A DNA stretch of 64,000 bases, from assembly GCF_015706575.1 (NCBI RefSeq), contig NW_024037057.1, positions 4,359,501-4,423,500 on the forward strand, written 5' to 3'. The first letter of the stretch is position 1; each line of letters starts with the position of its first letter. Below the pieces are notes generated by a model. That model saw nothing but the letters and a program-made list of their open reading frames with translations, was not told the origin of the DNA and did not search any database. A program made the translations under genes and the position numbers. This document shows positions 13,495 through 24,671 of this stretch, one piece after another. The stretch comes from Patiria miniata (Eukaryota > Echinodermata > Asteroidea > Valvatida > Asterinidae).

Positions 13495-13850
13495 TAAGGC
13501 CAAACAAAAAAAAGTCTCCGGTTTCTGGTATGCGCACGCGTCGCCGTAGCCATGCGCGTCGGCAAAATGATTTTTTTTTCAATGAAAGATGATGCCGCCA
13601 AACTCACTGGTTTGACTGGAATTCTGCTGCTGCACAATTTTAACGTGTTTTTAGATTGGATTATGGTTAAGAATAAGCTTTATGTGGCCTATGTGAACTC
13701 CCATAAATTTGCACTAAGTTTAGTTTGGCACCATTTGCAGTCATCAGCACACATATGAAGCAAAAAAAATCGGGTAAAAAAAAAAAGCCGCGTCGCCGCA
13801 CCACTTTTGGGGCAAGCTCCATACCAGAAACCGGAGACTTTTTTTGGGTC
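13495..13850. mobile_element. MITE-like element, copy 1 (TIR GTCTCCGGTTTCTGGTAT)
   Basis: The ends carry GTCTCCGGTTTCTGGTAT and its inverse ATACCAGAAACCGGAGAC, next to A or T runs and a TAAGGCC outer motif on the left. The interior is about 300 bp with no conserved frame. Copy 2 at 14975-15348 is the same element in the opposite orientation with about 85% similarity by eye. Confidence 0.8.
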
Positions 13851-14230
13851 TATATATATTGAGTTGGAAATCGAAGCCTGAAACCTGTAGAAGATTTCAT
13901 GAGCAGATGTCCAGGCAACAAGTAGTGTTACAAACAGAATTGGACACTTGTAGCAAGTCTAGTTAATTTGGCTAATTAGCATACTGATGCATAGGCCTAA
14001 AGCACTGTTATTTTGGTTGGCTGAGGGGGCTGTTATTGGGTGTGGTCAGTTCTTTGTACTTTTGTATACATGCACACACCTATGCAGACATGCCTTGAAA
14101 ATACTTCTGTTCTTTGCCATGTATATGTGACACCCTTTGGAAGCTCAGCAAAAGTATGTTTACTGACATATATTGTATGAGTGTGGTAGAGGTTTATTAT
14201 CACATATAAAAAGGAAATTTGTGAGCATAA

Positions 14231-14444
14231 TTTGATTATTTGATCAGTCCATTTAAACCATGTGAGCCATCCCTTGTTTGTCATCAGGTCCTACTGACAT
14301 TGTAAGATGAAAAGTGTGTGTTAATTATACTTACCAATGATAAATTTATATAACACATAACTCCAAATTAGTATTTTTCCTTTCTTTATTCTTAGTTCAA
14401 CCTTGCTTGCTTGCTTGCTACATGCTTCATGTTATTTTCTACCT
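14231..14444. repeat. Direct repeat, copy 2 (pair at 11961)
   Basis: This is the same orientation and content as 11961-12173. The segment between the copies holds the MITE-like element at 13495 and no gene. Confidence 0.85.
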
Positions 14445-14974
14445 GAGGCACCAATGTGAATTGTGAATGGAATTGAACAATTGAAGTACGAGTTTCAAAC
14501 TGAGCTTATAGTGTTTAAGTGTTTTGTAACCTTAGGAGGTTACTAGTGGGATAAGACTACTTTTAGAGAATCACGACAATTCTAGGTCTAAATGATGACA
14601 ACCTGACATTTATAAATATAACAAGAGTTTTAATTTCATTGCGTACAAATAATTTAATATTGGTTGGCGACATTCAGTTTGAAGAGTAATTCGCTAGCGA
14701 GGGGATCGTGTCACAGGTTGATGTTTTTTTCAAATCCCATTTAATCCAAAAGTACAGACAAACGCTTTTTCACTGTATGTGGAATAACATGTTTGTTTTC
14801 AGTAAAACGTATAGAAGTGAAGAAAAAAACAAAATGTATCGGTATTATTTTGTTGGCCGCCATGGTTTGACTCCAGTCGAGTTGTTAATTGGTTTAGCGT
14901 ATTTACTTTGTATAGCAAAAAGTTGAATATTTATTTCTAATCTGAATGTACATACTGACCTCTTTGACTCGAGG

Positions 14975-15348
14975 TAAGGCCCCCCAAAAAGTCTCCGGTT
15001 TCTGGTATGGAGCTTGCCCAAAAAGTGGTGCGGCGACGCGGCTTTTTTTTTTTTTTACCTGACTTGTTTGCTTCAAATGTCGGCTGATGACTGCAAATGG
15101 TGCCCGACTAAACTTAGTGCAAATATATGGGAGTCCAGAGAGGCCACATAAAGCTTATTCTCGACCATAACCCGATCTAAAAACACGTTAAAATTGTGCA
15201 GCAGCAGGATTCCAGTCAAACCAGTGGGTTTGGCGGTTTTGAGACATCATCTTTCATTGAAAAAAAAAACGTTTTAATTTTACCGACGCGCATGGCTACG
15301 GCGACGCGCGCACATACCAGAAACCGGAGACTTTTTTTTTTGGCCTTA
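14975..15348. mobile_element. MITE-like element, copy 2, inverted relative to copy 1
   Basis: The left end is TAAGGCC, a short run, then GTCTCCGGTTTCTGGTAT; the right end is ATACCAGAAACCGGAGAC, a T run, then GGCCTTA. The outer TAAGGCC/GGCCTTA pair is a perfect inverted repeat here. The interior is the reverse complement of copy 1, including the GCGGCGACGCGGC and AATTGTGCAGCAGCAG blocks. Confidence 0.8.
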
Positions 15349-16374
15349 TGCAGCATCGCCTGGAATTAGTTTGAAAGCGCAACGAATTGGGAATGAAGCG
15401 GATTGTCGCTAAAAGATTCCGAGGAAAGGTCAGTGGCCAGGCTAGAGGACTGGTAGCAAATCGTTTGAAGCGGAAAAGAAATTGCGAAACATCAAGCGAT
15501 AACACTGCTGCTCGACAATGTCCGTTTATGGACAGTCACTCTCTGTTACTGTTAACGCCTTCTGCTGGGAGTGACACACAACAGTTTGACCAGATTAACA
15601 GTAACGTACGTTTGGAAGTATTGCACAGCCATTGTCTCGATATTTTGGTAATGCAGAAAAACGCACCACGCAAAGCAGCACTGAGCTGTTTCAGATATAT
15701 TACCCTAAATTTTAGATATTGTTAGATAATTACCCATCCAGACTCCAACCGGTCTTAAACATAGTGTTTAAAACCGGCTACGTACACATATATTCCCTTA
15801 TAAGTACCTGTCGTAAGTAAGCCAGGACTCATCCAAATCATGTTGGTTAATTTGGTATAAAATTTTATGCTCTTTCAGTTCATTTTGTACAAATCTGTGG
15901 AATGTGAAATTGATTGGACAAGTGGAAAGTTGTGAACTTTTATCAAAAAATCGGTCGAAATTCCGAGATGTTTTTACAACATACAAAATATAGCAGGACG
16001 TCAATAGAATGTGCTATTAATGTGAACAAGATACTTCTATATTACTTAAGAAAAAAAATTAGGTCAGGACTATGTTATGATTGTAAATAGGTTTTCTGGA
16101 TTCAACATGCTGGCAATGAAAACTGGTTTAAAAACGAAAAACGAAAGAAAAGCTGGAAAGTTTGTCAATAAATTGAACACATTTAAATGATATTGAAACG
16201 ATATCTCTCTTTGTGGGCCAGTCCCGGAGACATAAAGTTAGGGTCTCTATTTCTTCTCTTTTCTTTAAAGAGTCACCCGACTTAAATTTGTATTGAAAAT
16301 TTATAACAAAATACATTTTTTTTTATTGACAGGTTGAGTTTTCTTTTATGAAGATCTTTTAAGAAATCTCTTAC
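15349..16374. other. No gene seen
   Basis: A plus-strand frame of 112 codons at 15387 has no recognisable domain and resembles decayed sequence near 3255. No Ubl exon lies downstream of orphan exon copy B. Confidence 0.5.
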
Positions 16375-16610
16375 CTTTGTTTCCCAGGTTTATGTCTTAG
16401 TTTGCGGGTAATCAATGATGATGATGTCTTTCTCTCAAGGGTGTGGTACTGAGAAGACGGTTTCCTGTATGGAAGCACAGAAAGAAACGTCTCCTTCCTT
16501 CGCCTGCTGACTTTAGTCTTCCTGCTGACGAGTTTGGTGTTGGAGTGGTCGTACACGACGGCTGTTGCCTTAATGTAGGCATCCAACTGATGGATGGTCT
16601 TTTGCGGCAT
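16375..16610 (-). pseudogene. Orphan copy B of the NLR first coding exon
   Basis: The start is ATG at 16610 (MPQKTIHQLDAYIK), the length is 236 nt, and the donor is CAAAG/GTAAGA in phase 2. It is very similar to copy A through VVYDHSNTKLVSRKTKVSRR and its upstream sequence, including a T-rich acceptor CGTCTGCTAG before the leader. No further exon of the gene is found down to 15.35 kb, where a MITE-like element begins. It is probably a fragment of a tandem duplicate that lost its 3' part. Confidence 0.6.
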
Positions 16611-16654
16611 CTTGGTATTTACCAGTTGATGGTGAAGAAAGACGTGAAGATTCA

Positions 16655-17335
16655 CTAGCAGACGAAAAGAAAATCAGCTAGAGCTTGTCCACGTACTGGC
16701 CTTCAATGTCCTACTGCGATGGATTTTATGAAAATCAGCTATACGCCCCATAAGTAAACACAATGTTAATATTAACTGCAATACTCCAGATGCGCGTGTT
16801 TTCGTTTTGGTAATGAACCCTGGCAAGGTAGCACATACTACACCTGATCTGGTCTTGTTTCAACTGGTTTGTACTTGACGAGGCAGGACACCAGATCCTG
16901 TTTTTATCTTTGGGGGTTTTCCAAACTAAAAAAAAAATAAAATTGGCATTGTGAGAACACACATATGCTGCTTTATACATGGACGACAACCAATACAGCC
17001 AAGTATTCCCAGACACTATACAGCGACATGTATTGGTGGAACAAAGTCGGGAGAGCAGTTTATTAAATGTAAATTCAAAGAGGAATAACCAAAAAAAAAA
17101 AAACCAACCCTGTGTATCAGGTAAAACGTTTGGAAGACCGCAATGGCATTAACAAAGTCAAAACGACTGTGTCAGCAGGCCCGTGCTATATACAGTTGAA
17201 AATGATCACAGGTGAAATAATATAAAATCAACGATTTCAAAGAAACATATTTTCTATCTTTTTTGAAATGTTTATTACATGTAGTGATATCAGTGGTATA
17301 TTCAGGGGGCCATCTTGATTACGTCATATATACAC
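16655..17335. repeat. Duplicated 5' flank of the NLR first exon, unit 1
   Basis: The block holds AGCTTGTCCACGTACTGG near 16682, CCCCATAAGTAAACACAATG near 16746, GACGAGGCAGGACACCAGAT near 16877, and a stretch from about 16930 that ends near 17335. The same order recurs at 17395-18500 and, more diverged, at 3900-4230 and 1840-2480. Some of it could be 5' UTR. Its minus strand holds short frames (for example WCPASSSTNQL) that recur in the copies but have no family resemblance. Confidence 0.6.
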
Positions 17336-17337
17336 TG

Positions 17338-17400
17338 TCTTTTGCGGCATCTTAGTGTTTACCAGTTGATGGTGAAGAAAGGCGTAAAGATTCAATCACA
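17338..17400 (-). pseudogene. Truncated stub of the NLR first coding exon
   Basis: Only the leader and first four codons (MPQK) of the exon remain: GTCTTTTGCGGCAT at 17338 followed by the leader sequence seen upstream of copy B. The rest of the exon is replaced by unrelated sequence, so 17338 is a duplication or deletion breakpoint. Confidence 0.55.
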
Positions 17401-18500
17401 CTCACAGACGAAAAGAAAATGAGCTAGAACTCGTCCTCGCACTGGCCTTAAATGTCCTACTGCGATGGATTGTATGTAAATCAGCTCTACGCCCAACAAG
17501 TAAACACAATGTTAATATTAACTGCCATACTCCCGATGCGCATATGTTCGTTTGGTTATGAACCCTGGCAAATCAGCTATACGCCGCATAAGTAAACACA
17601 GTGTTAATATTAACTGCCATACTCCAGATGCGCTAACGTTCGTTTTGGTAATCAACCCTGGCAAGGTAGCACAGACTACACCTGATCTGGTCTTGTTTCA
17701 ACTGGTTTGTACATGACGAGGCAGGACACCAGATCCTGCTTTTATCTTTGGGGGTTTTCCAAACTACGAATGTGTCTTCAGCTGCGGCTTCGTCTCTGAC
17801 TTGAGCATTATTTTTTGGAGTTTATAATGTCAAAACTAGAATATTGGCTTCGCAGTACAAGATTTAATGTTGCTGAAGCAGGGCAAGGGCCCGGATTGAG
17901 CCGGATTGCCCTAAGTCAGGGGCCTCAAACTCTCCCGAAGCCAAAACAGAACCGAAGCCGTGCACTGGAAACCCATGATTATTTGACTTTATCTAGCAAG
18001 GTGCATATATATATATATATAAGTGCCGTAAACACTGCAGTATTGGACTTTTGGACCTTTGCGTGAATGATAAGTGGCCATGAAAAATAGAGTTGGCATT
18101 GTGAGAACACACATATGCTACTTTATATATGGACGACAACCAATACAGCCAAGTATTCCCAGACACTATACAGCGACATGTATTGGTGGAACAAAGTCGG
18201 GAGAGCAGTGTATTAAATAAAAAAATCAAAGAGGAATAACCTAAATAAAAACAACAACCCTGTGTATCAGGTAAAACGTTTGGAAGACCGCAAAGGCATT
18301 AACAAAGTCAAAACGACTGTGTCAGCAGGCCCGTGCTATATACAGTGGAAAATTATCATAGGTGAAATAATATAAAATCAACGATTTCAAAGAAACATAT
18401 TTTCTATCGTTGTTTTATATTTATTACATGTAGTGAAATAAGTGGTATATTCAGGGAGCAATAAACTTACAGTCGGTCATCTTGATTATGTCATATGTAC
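17395..18500. repeat. Duplicated 5' flank of the NLR first exon, unit 2
   Basis: This is a second copy of the unit at 16655-17335, with the exon itself truncated at 17338. It contains two tandem copies of a ~100-bp block (AAGTAAACACAATGTTAATA) at about 17480-17650 and an insertion around 17830-18070 that includes a short TA microsatellite near 18005. The part from about 18080 to 18500 is close to 16930-17335. Confidence 0.6.
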
Positions 18501-20328
18501 ATGTTACCCCAAAGGAAAATCAAAATTTCACAACTGCCAATAATAGTAATCCTCTACCCACACTAACGTCGAAGAGGGGGGGGGGGTCCAAAAGCATCCT
18601 TCATGAACAGCGCCTCCAATTCTCAGATGTTTTCACCACCGGTCTTACCACCCCCATTTTAATTTTGCGCCGGATAAGTATTTTTATGAACGACAAAAAA
18701 AATATTTAAAAATTGGGGACCCTTTTGAAGAAACAAAAGTTCCAATTCTGCTCCCCTCCCAAACGCAAAACCTGGGGCGATTTCAAGAAATGCTAAGAGG
18801 CGTCTTAGGAACAGTCACTCGTCTTAAATCGCCACTTGTCCAAGTATCAATTGTACAAAATTAAAATGTGTTCAATGCATCATAACTTTTTTTGGCAACA
18901 CGGACGTGACGGCCAGACGGAATTGTGGGGTGAGGACATTGTGTTCCCTTTATCCCTTTTTCTAAAGATTCTCTTCTGGGGTGACGTTTTCCCATTGTTA
19001 AAATAGTGGGGTGATGTGTCCTGAAAGGAACATCACCCCACAAGTGGGGTATGGTCAGAACGGTCTGACTTGTCTTAATATATCGATCATATGGTTGTCT
19101 TATCTCCAGACTTGTCCCAAGTCTTGGTTTATTTTATCGCCGTATGCCCTAAGATGAGTCGTAAGATAGGAATAATCTCGCTCTAGCTGTGCGAGTGGAC
19201 AAACAACGCTGATTGAGTGTTAAGAATGAATAAAATGCAAAGCTCATTGACTGTGCCCAAGCACCAGGCAAGGTTGACCAACTCTGAGTTTCTGAACTCA
19301 CATGAAACAAGCATTTACGTTGCCTTAATAGAGTTGTATTATGTTGATTTACAGTGTGTCTGCACATGCGAGATGCTATTGTATAATTATAGGGGCAGGG
19401 AATATAAGGCGTGACCCTGGGTGGGCCCTACTGCTCCACATGTGGGTGGAGCAAGGCGGCCTAGAAGCTCTGCGCGTTAAGATTGTTAACCGTGCACTAG
19501 TTATGAGTGCGTAACTCAGAATTGGGCCAAGTTATGAGTGCGTTTACTGACAAACCACTTGTAACTCAGACTTGGGCCAAGTCTAACCGTTGAGTGGGTG
19601 CTGTTGCACGGAGCTCATAGTCGTCTGCCGAACTTGGTTGTATTCGGGTGTCTGCAATGAACAGCGCCACGAGTGTCGGACAGTGCTCATAGTTAGTTTC
19701 TGTGTTAACACCTGTCCGTGACATTGTAGGGCCCATGTCGTATCTTATCTATCATCCTCACAACAGACGATGCATTGTCTGATGAATTCTGGGGAAGCTC
19801 CTGTTAATGATGGCGTTCTTGGAAAATGTCTTTGGAAGCCAGACGCCCGTCTCGGCCAAACAGATTCCGGAGGTCGTGTGTCTTCTCTGCGAATTTTCAT
19901 TTGCGATCTCTGGGGAAAAAAAGGAAAGACAGATGAAAAAAAGCAGACATGGATCCAATTATTATTATCGCAGGAATTAAATTAGATTGGAGATTCGCCG
20001 TGTTCGTCCATGCACAGATGGGGTGTGAACCCCCCCACAAAAATCGATGTTGTCGGCCGCATTGTCCTCCTGTCGGGAAAAGTAATGCGTCCGTCGGCAA
20101 ATTTGCAGGGATGACCCATTGTCTGATCTAATGCCCATGACTGTCCGCTTTGAACAGCGCACCCTATAGGATCAGGAAGACACTTTTCGATTTTAAAGAG
20201 GCCAGGGTGACTGGGTGAAAAATCCTTTGTACCTTTCAACAGGCATGTCTTGTCGGCAAATTTGTAGTCACCCCCCCCCCCTCCCAATTTGCTCTTTTCA
20301 CACTTCCGCCATGGGCATGCAGAGCCTC
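18501..20328. other. No gene seen, apart from a short hairpin
   Basis: Mixed sequence with G runs at 18579 and overlapping short frames at 19750-20330. None has a supported start, splice signal or family. Confidence 0.5.
19006..19042. repeat. Hairpin, 11-bp arms
   Basis: TGGGGTGATGT at 19007-19017 and ACATCACCCCA at 19030-19040 are perfect inverse copies with a 12-base loop. A longer GGGGTGA/GGGGTAT-rich context surrounds it. No gene is next to it. Confidence 0.6.
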
Positions 20329-20431
20329 GATCTGGCAACTTTACACAATAAATATAGCCGGTTTAGTTATTCTCGTGTCGGGGTTCATCTCACTGAACCG
20401 GCTATTTTTATTGTGTAAAGTTGCCCAGATC
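20329..20431. mobile_element. Foldback / MITE-like hairpin, ~35-bp arms
   Basis: The left arm GATCTGGCAACTTTACACAA... at 20329-20363 is matched by the inverse arm ending GTTGCCCAGATC at 20431, with one or two mismatches or gaps. The loop is about 32 bp. Confidence 0.75.
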
Positions 20432-20736
20432 CAGGCTGTGAATACCCAATGGCTGAGTTTGAAAAAAGTGGTATAGCGACGTCCTCCTGAAAGTTGCTCT
20501 ATGTTGCAATGGAGTGGAGGCCTCATTTCGACTATGGCGATGGGCGTCAAGATTGCTTTCAGGGATGATAATGTTTTGAGGGATTTGATAACTAACAAAA
20601 CTGTGAACAGAAATTTGTGAAAGTGGATGAATCGAACTTGAATTTGATGAATGCATTGATCACTTGTGAGAGTAATTTTTTTTTTGTTTAAGAGGAAGAT
20701 TTATTGTGTGTGCCTCGGGGAATTATGGTGTGCTCG

Positions 20737-20812
20737 TAGCCCAGGTTGGACGCCCAGACTTCATTGCATTCTCCCTCCGTACGTAGTGCAGTAGGGGAGT
20801 CCACCTGGGCTA
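20737..20812. mobile_element. Small MITE, copy 1 (TIR TAGCCCAGGTTGGAC)
   Basis: The left end TAGCCCAGGTTGGAC and right end GTCCACCTGGGCTA are inverse with one base missing. The total is 76 bp. The flanks share only about GCTC, so any target duplication has decayed. Confidence 0.65.
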
Positions 20813-21919
20813 GCTCTGTTCCCCTAGTAAGAAAAGAAAGGATATACTGCTCACGGTTAAAAATGTAAGCGCGAGTATACATAATTGATAAAGAGCGTCC
20901 CAGTATAATGTGGTGTCCACCCCCCCCCTCCTTTCGAATGTCCACGGCCGGGCAAATTCGGGCGTTTCATGTGCCACCAAGAATTTGCCACGGAGAGTTC
21001 ATTTTTCATAGTGCATTGTGAGAGATGGTCGACAAATTCGCAGCGCGGGACATTTGAAATTGTTCCGGTCAGTAGTTTCGTAAGCGTATGATTCGACTAT
21101 AAATTTGGCTTTTACTTTTCTTTGTAACAATATGGTGTTTTTGTAAGGCGGCAGAACGCTATACCCGACTTTATAACCACTTAGCTAAAGTTGTTTAATG
21201 ACTCAAAAATGGGCCTGGTTTTGTCGACCGTAATTTGAAAAACTGACTCTCCATGGCAAACTCTTACTGGCGCTCTGTATTGTGAATCGCCAAAATTGTA
21301 GGATTTGGGTCATCTCCCCCCCCCCCCCCCCCCCCACTCGCCAGCACGGATTTACAACACTGGCCGTCATTGCACTCGCATAGTCACGATTCTAATCATG
21401 CCACGGCTGGCGTAAATGTGACATTGTATTATAATGGCATCATTCCCTAGACTTAGCGTAAGTACAAGAAAATATGCATTTTCCCAAGCTAGCTAAAGGA
21501 GCTGAATGAGAATCAGACAAACAATATTCCCTCGTTAATATTTTGTAAACGGGTCAGTATAGTTTGATATACCGGGGGGGGGGGTATATCAAAATACAAT
21601 ATAATGAGGTGGTGGAAACTTGCTAGAATTTCACTCAATCAGCGCGATATGTCAGTGCCGGCCGAAAGACGCGCGACGCGAAACAATTGATGAGACAGAA
21701 TAAGGACGAGCTTGGTATATAAAGGTTAATTGCTCGCACTGACTCTGAATGGTCAACTGCTTCGTACATAAGAATGATTGTTGAAAAGAATTACGTAACA
21801 ACATTCATGTGTATAGCGCTATGCTGGTGCGTCTTTCGTGCAGCTATGAAACACAAAGTAACTCCCCCACTGCGGAACTAAAGATTATGCTTTAAACGCA
21901 AAGAGAAAAGCACTTACTG
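20813..21919. other. No gene seen
   Basis: Contains long C runs near 20919 and 21317 and a G run near 21574. No supported frame. Confidence 0.55.
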
Positions 21920-22345
21920 AAACAGCCTACTTGTTAAGCTGTCTGACAGCGGACTCAGGGTTAGGGGTTCGAATCCGCTTGGTGTCAATTTTTCGGTTTT
22001 TAATGTCCGCGGTTTTGTCATTTAAGAGTATTAATTTCCCGTCGTCATTTACCAACAGCAGTTAGCTCGTTCGGTCGGTAAGCTGACTCACAAGTTGGGA
22101 CTGTCTGCGAAGTCCAGGTTGGCGTCTGCGTATAGGTACGGGGTTCTTTTGCTGACTCGGCAGCAAGGCTTAGGGTGCCACCTCGTTTCCTCCCTTTATG
22201 GTGCCTGACTTTTGAGTTACATGGATGGACAGGGAAGGAGGTGTGGTGGGCCGGGTACCGAGTCCCGGAAGAGTTCTATATGGAAGTCGGTAAGGGGCTC
22301 ATTGAGTTAGGGTCATAAGTCCGACTCCTGAAAACTTGGCCATCG
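21920..22345 (+). mobile_element. tRNA-like relics / SINE-like region
   Basis: GGTTCGAATCC at about 21966 is a perfect B box, followed by GCTTGGTGTCA like a tRNA 3' end, but no matching 5' acceptor arm is present. A second tRNA-head-like stretch, TTAGCTCGTTCGGTCGG, begins near 22062 and leads into about 270 bp without a frame. I do not call a functional tRNA gene. Confidence 0.28.
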
Positions 22346-23542
22346 CCACATAACTTTTTGTTTTATTTTATTTCTTTCCTATCGGAGGACAAATGCAAGA
22401 ATGATTATGTTTTTATATTGAAAGCTTGTACTGGAAATCGTTTGAAATTAATTTTTAAAATTGCTCGAAAATACAAAATTCAATCCAGCTATGTTTTTTT
22501 CTTTATTTTCTTGTCGCAAAACTGCATGTACATGCTCAGTACGTTTGCGCAAACCTTGTTCAGGCCTGTTTCCTAATCCCAGACTGCGAGGGGGGGGGGG
22601 TTGTTCTATAAATCCTATATTGTGGAATTTTGTATATGCGAGCGCGAAGCCCTGAAGGCTTGGGTTACGGAAACGCTTAAGAGCCCCTGGAAATTTTTGG
22701 ATTGCAGATGCTCTGTGGCGCAAATATCAAAAATGTAGCGTGACTCTCTATCGAAATATGCCTGCCCTCGTTATTTTGAGTCGTCACTAGTAAGAATCAG
22801 CTCAATTCGTAACTGTGCGAGCGAGCACGTGCTTGTGTTTTGCACAGCTGTAGCTGTCAACCCCCATAATTATATGAAGCGACTTCGTGCGGCAGCTTGT
22901 GCCGACATGACAATCTGTTGCCATGGGTTTCATAACCTGATTTTAGCTACGCAGAGTTTTTGAGCAGCGGTGTTTATTATTTACATTCTCCACTTTGTTC
23001 TTATTCCCTCTTCCTTTCCCCTTCCTTCTCCATTCTTCGGAACACTGGGGCCTAGGGCCTACGAAACACTTAATCCGGGCCTGGCTACCGTGCACTTGCC
23101 CTCCGCAAGTCAAAAAGCGCAGGGGAGGGGGTACCCATCTTCCAAATGGGGGCGGTCTTCAAAACTGACCATTACTATGCATACTACATATTACATGGAC
23201 ATTATCAAGGCGCATTGTTATGGTTGTTGAGCGGGTTTTCTTAGGTGGGATTGATGTTAGAAGAACTCTATAAACAATTATTTAAATCATTGCTGACAAA
23301 AAAATGTCAACAAAATCCGCCAGCGGGGGCAAAGTGTCCCCTGCCCCCCCCCCCCCCCCCTCGCTGGATTCACCACTGGTGCGAATACTTTTCAACTACA
23401 TTGGTGTGATTGGCAGAGACACCCAATGTGAAATTGAAGACCTTCCGAAGGGATAAAAACACCTGAAGTGGCGTTGTGAACGAGATCTCGCTTACGACTG
23501 CAATGATGATGATGATGAATAAAACAAAGGTTCTACTGCTCA
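22346..23542. other. No gene seen
   Basis: Short frames on both strands around 22460-22720 overlap each other and have no family resemblance. A long C run lies near 23345. Confidence 0.55.
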
Positions 23543-23715
23543 CGGTGACCGAGTGCTGGTTTGCCGATGTCACGGAGGGCTTCATCCAGCTCGCTGAGCG
23601 CTAGACTCTCCTTGGCCTCGCTGTCCAACCATCGCTCCAGGTCCAGCACACATCGCCCCGTGATGTCCCGGGTGCGCTGGAGACGACTCCTCGCTGGCAG
23701 TGACTGCCGACGCTC
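23543..23715 (-). CDS. Isolated death-domain-like exon fragment
   Basis: On the minus strand the frame reads RDITGRCVLDLERWLDSEA then LSELDEALRDIGKPALG. This matches the second half of a death domain (helix with W, then L-x-x-A-L-x-x-I-G-x-x-x-L) as in the death domains of genes A and B. A candidate acceptor CGTCGGCAG lies near 23715 and a candidate donor CACC/GTGAGC near 23542 (phase 1, the phase used by the other death domain exons). The stretch is GC-richer than its surroundings. No partner exons were found, so it may be an orphan exon or a gene with distant exons. A complete death domain would need an upstream exon for helices 1-3. Confidence 0.42.
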
Positions 23716-23859
23716 GTAAAGAAAGAAAAACAGTTTCCGACATTCTGTCAAAGATTTGGCAGTAATTACAAATTGGTTTGAAAAGCACCATTGAAAGCAG
23801 GCAAACGCATTTCTGAATGGGTCCAATGCTGACTTAAAAAGAAAAAAAAAACACACGCA

Positions 23860-24250
23860 TTATTGTTCCGTTACTTTGGGGACTACACACGTGTTGTCAA
23901 ATGGAAATATGGGGACCGAAGACGCTATGGGGTAACCGAAAGTCCCCATAACTTGGTCTTCATTGCCTTATCAATAAAAGACCTCTCCACGATCCGATGA
24001 CGGCCCGCTTACCAGCACGCACACACCTTACCCAGGCAAAGAAGTGGGGTACTTCCTTTATTCGTGTACTAAAATTTTGCAATGTCGCTCACTAATTTCA
24101 AAATGCTCTTATTTTTACCAGAATTAATTTCCTTGGCTGAAATTCGGACTTTATATCCCTTTTTTAAAACTCGTCCATTTGCGACACATCAACCCACCTT
24201 GGAAATTCCTAGTTTTCTGAGTAAAATCCATATATCTATTTCGTGAAAAA
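23860..24250. other. No gene seen
   Basis: Contains scattered GGGGTAC words and nothing else. Confidence 0.55.
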
Positions 24251-24281
24251 CTTGTGGGGTACCACTGTAGTACCCCACAAG
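24251..24281. repeat. Perfect hairpin, 12-bp arms, within a TGGGGTAC-rich stretch
   Basis: CTTGTGGGGTAC and GTACCCCACAAG are perfect inverse copies with a 7-base loop. The core GGGGTAC recurs at about 24046, 24299, 24379, 24466 and 24497, and in inverse form near 24533. Confidence 0.65.
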
Positions 24282-24671
24282 GTCACAAATGGACTTGTGG
24301 GGTACCTCCCATCGTTCCGGTATCCCAAAAGGCAGTGTTAATACACGTACACGTCTCTAGCACACTTGGGGTTTATGGGGTACCACTTTTGTTCGACCCT
24401 AATTTCCTTCTTTTGTTTCCTTTGTTCCCTTAGAAATCTCAAAAAAAACATAGCGTTATGGATATGGGGTACTTCCATTTCTAAGGACAGACTTGCGGGG
24501 TACCATTGTCCCTATTGTTGCCCCTTGTTCCCGGTACCCCATAAGTGCCAATGTGTAAGAGTACTTGCACGTTCGTTTATGGTGTAAATCAAGGATATTC
24601 TTTTGTTCCTTTTCCCTTTTTTTCTTTGTTTGTACCCTAACTTTTTCGCAACAGCTGTTTTTGGTTTTACA

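Noticed and set aside
15387..15725. 112-codon plus-strand frame as a gene
   Set aside because: Basic start and no recognisable domain or splice context; partly similar to decayed sequence near 3255.
21930..21990. tRNA gene with GGTTCGAATCC
   Set aside because: The T-arm side fits, but no matching acceptor stem or D arm was found upstream; it is more likely a SINE head or relic.
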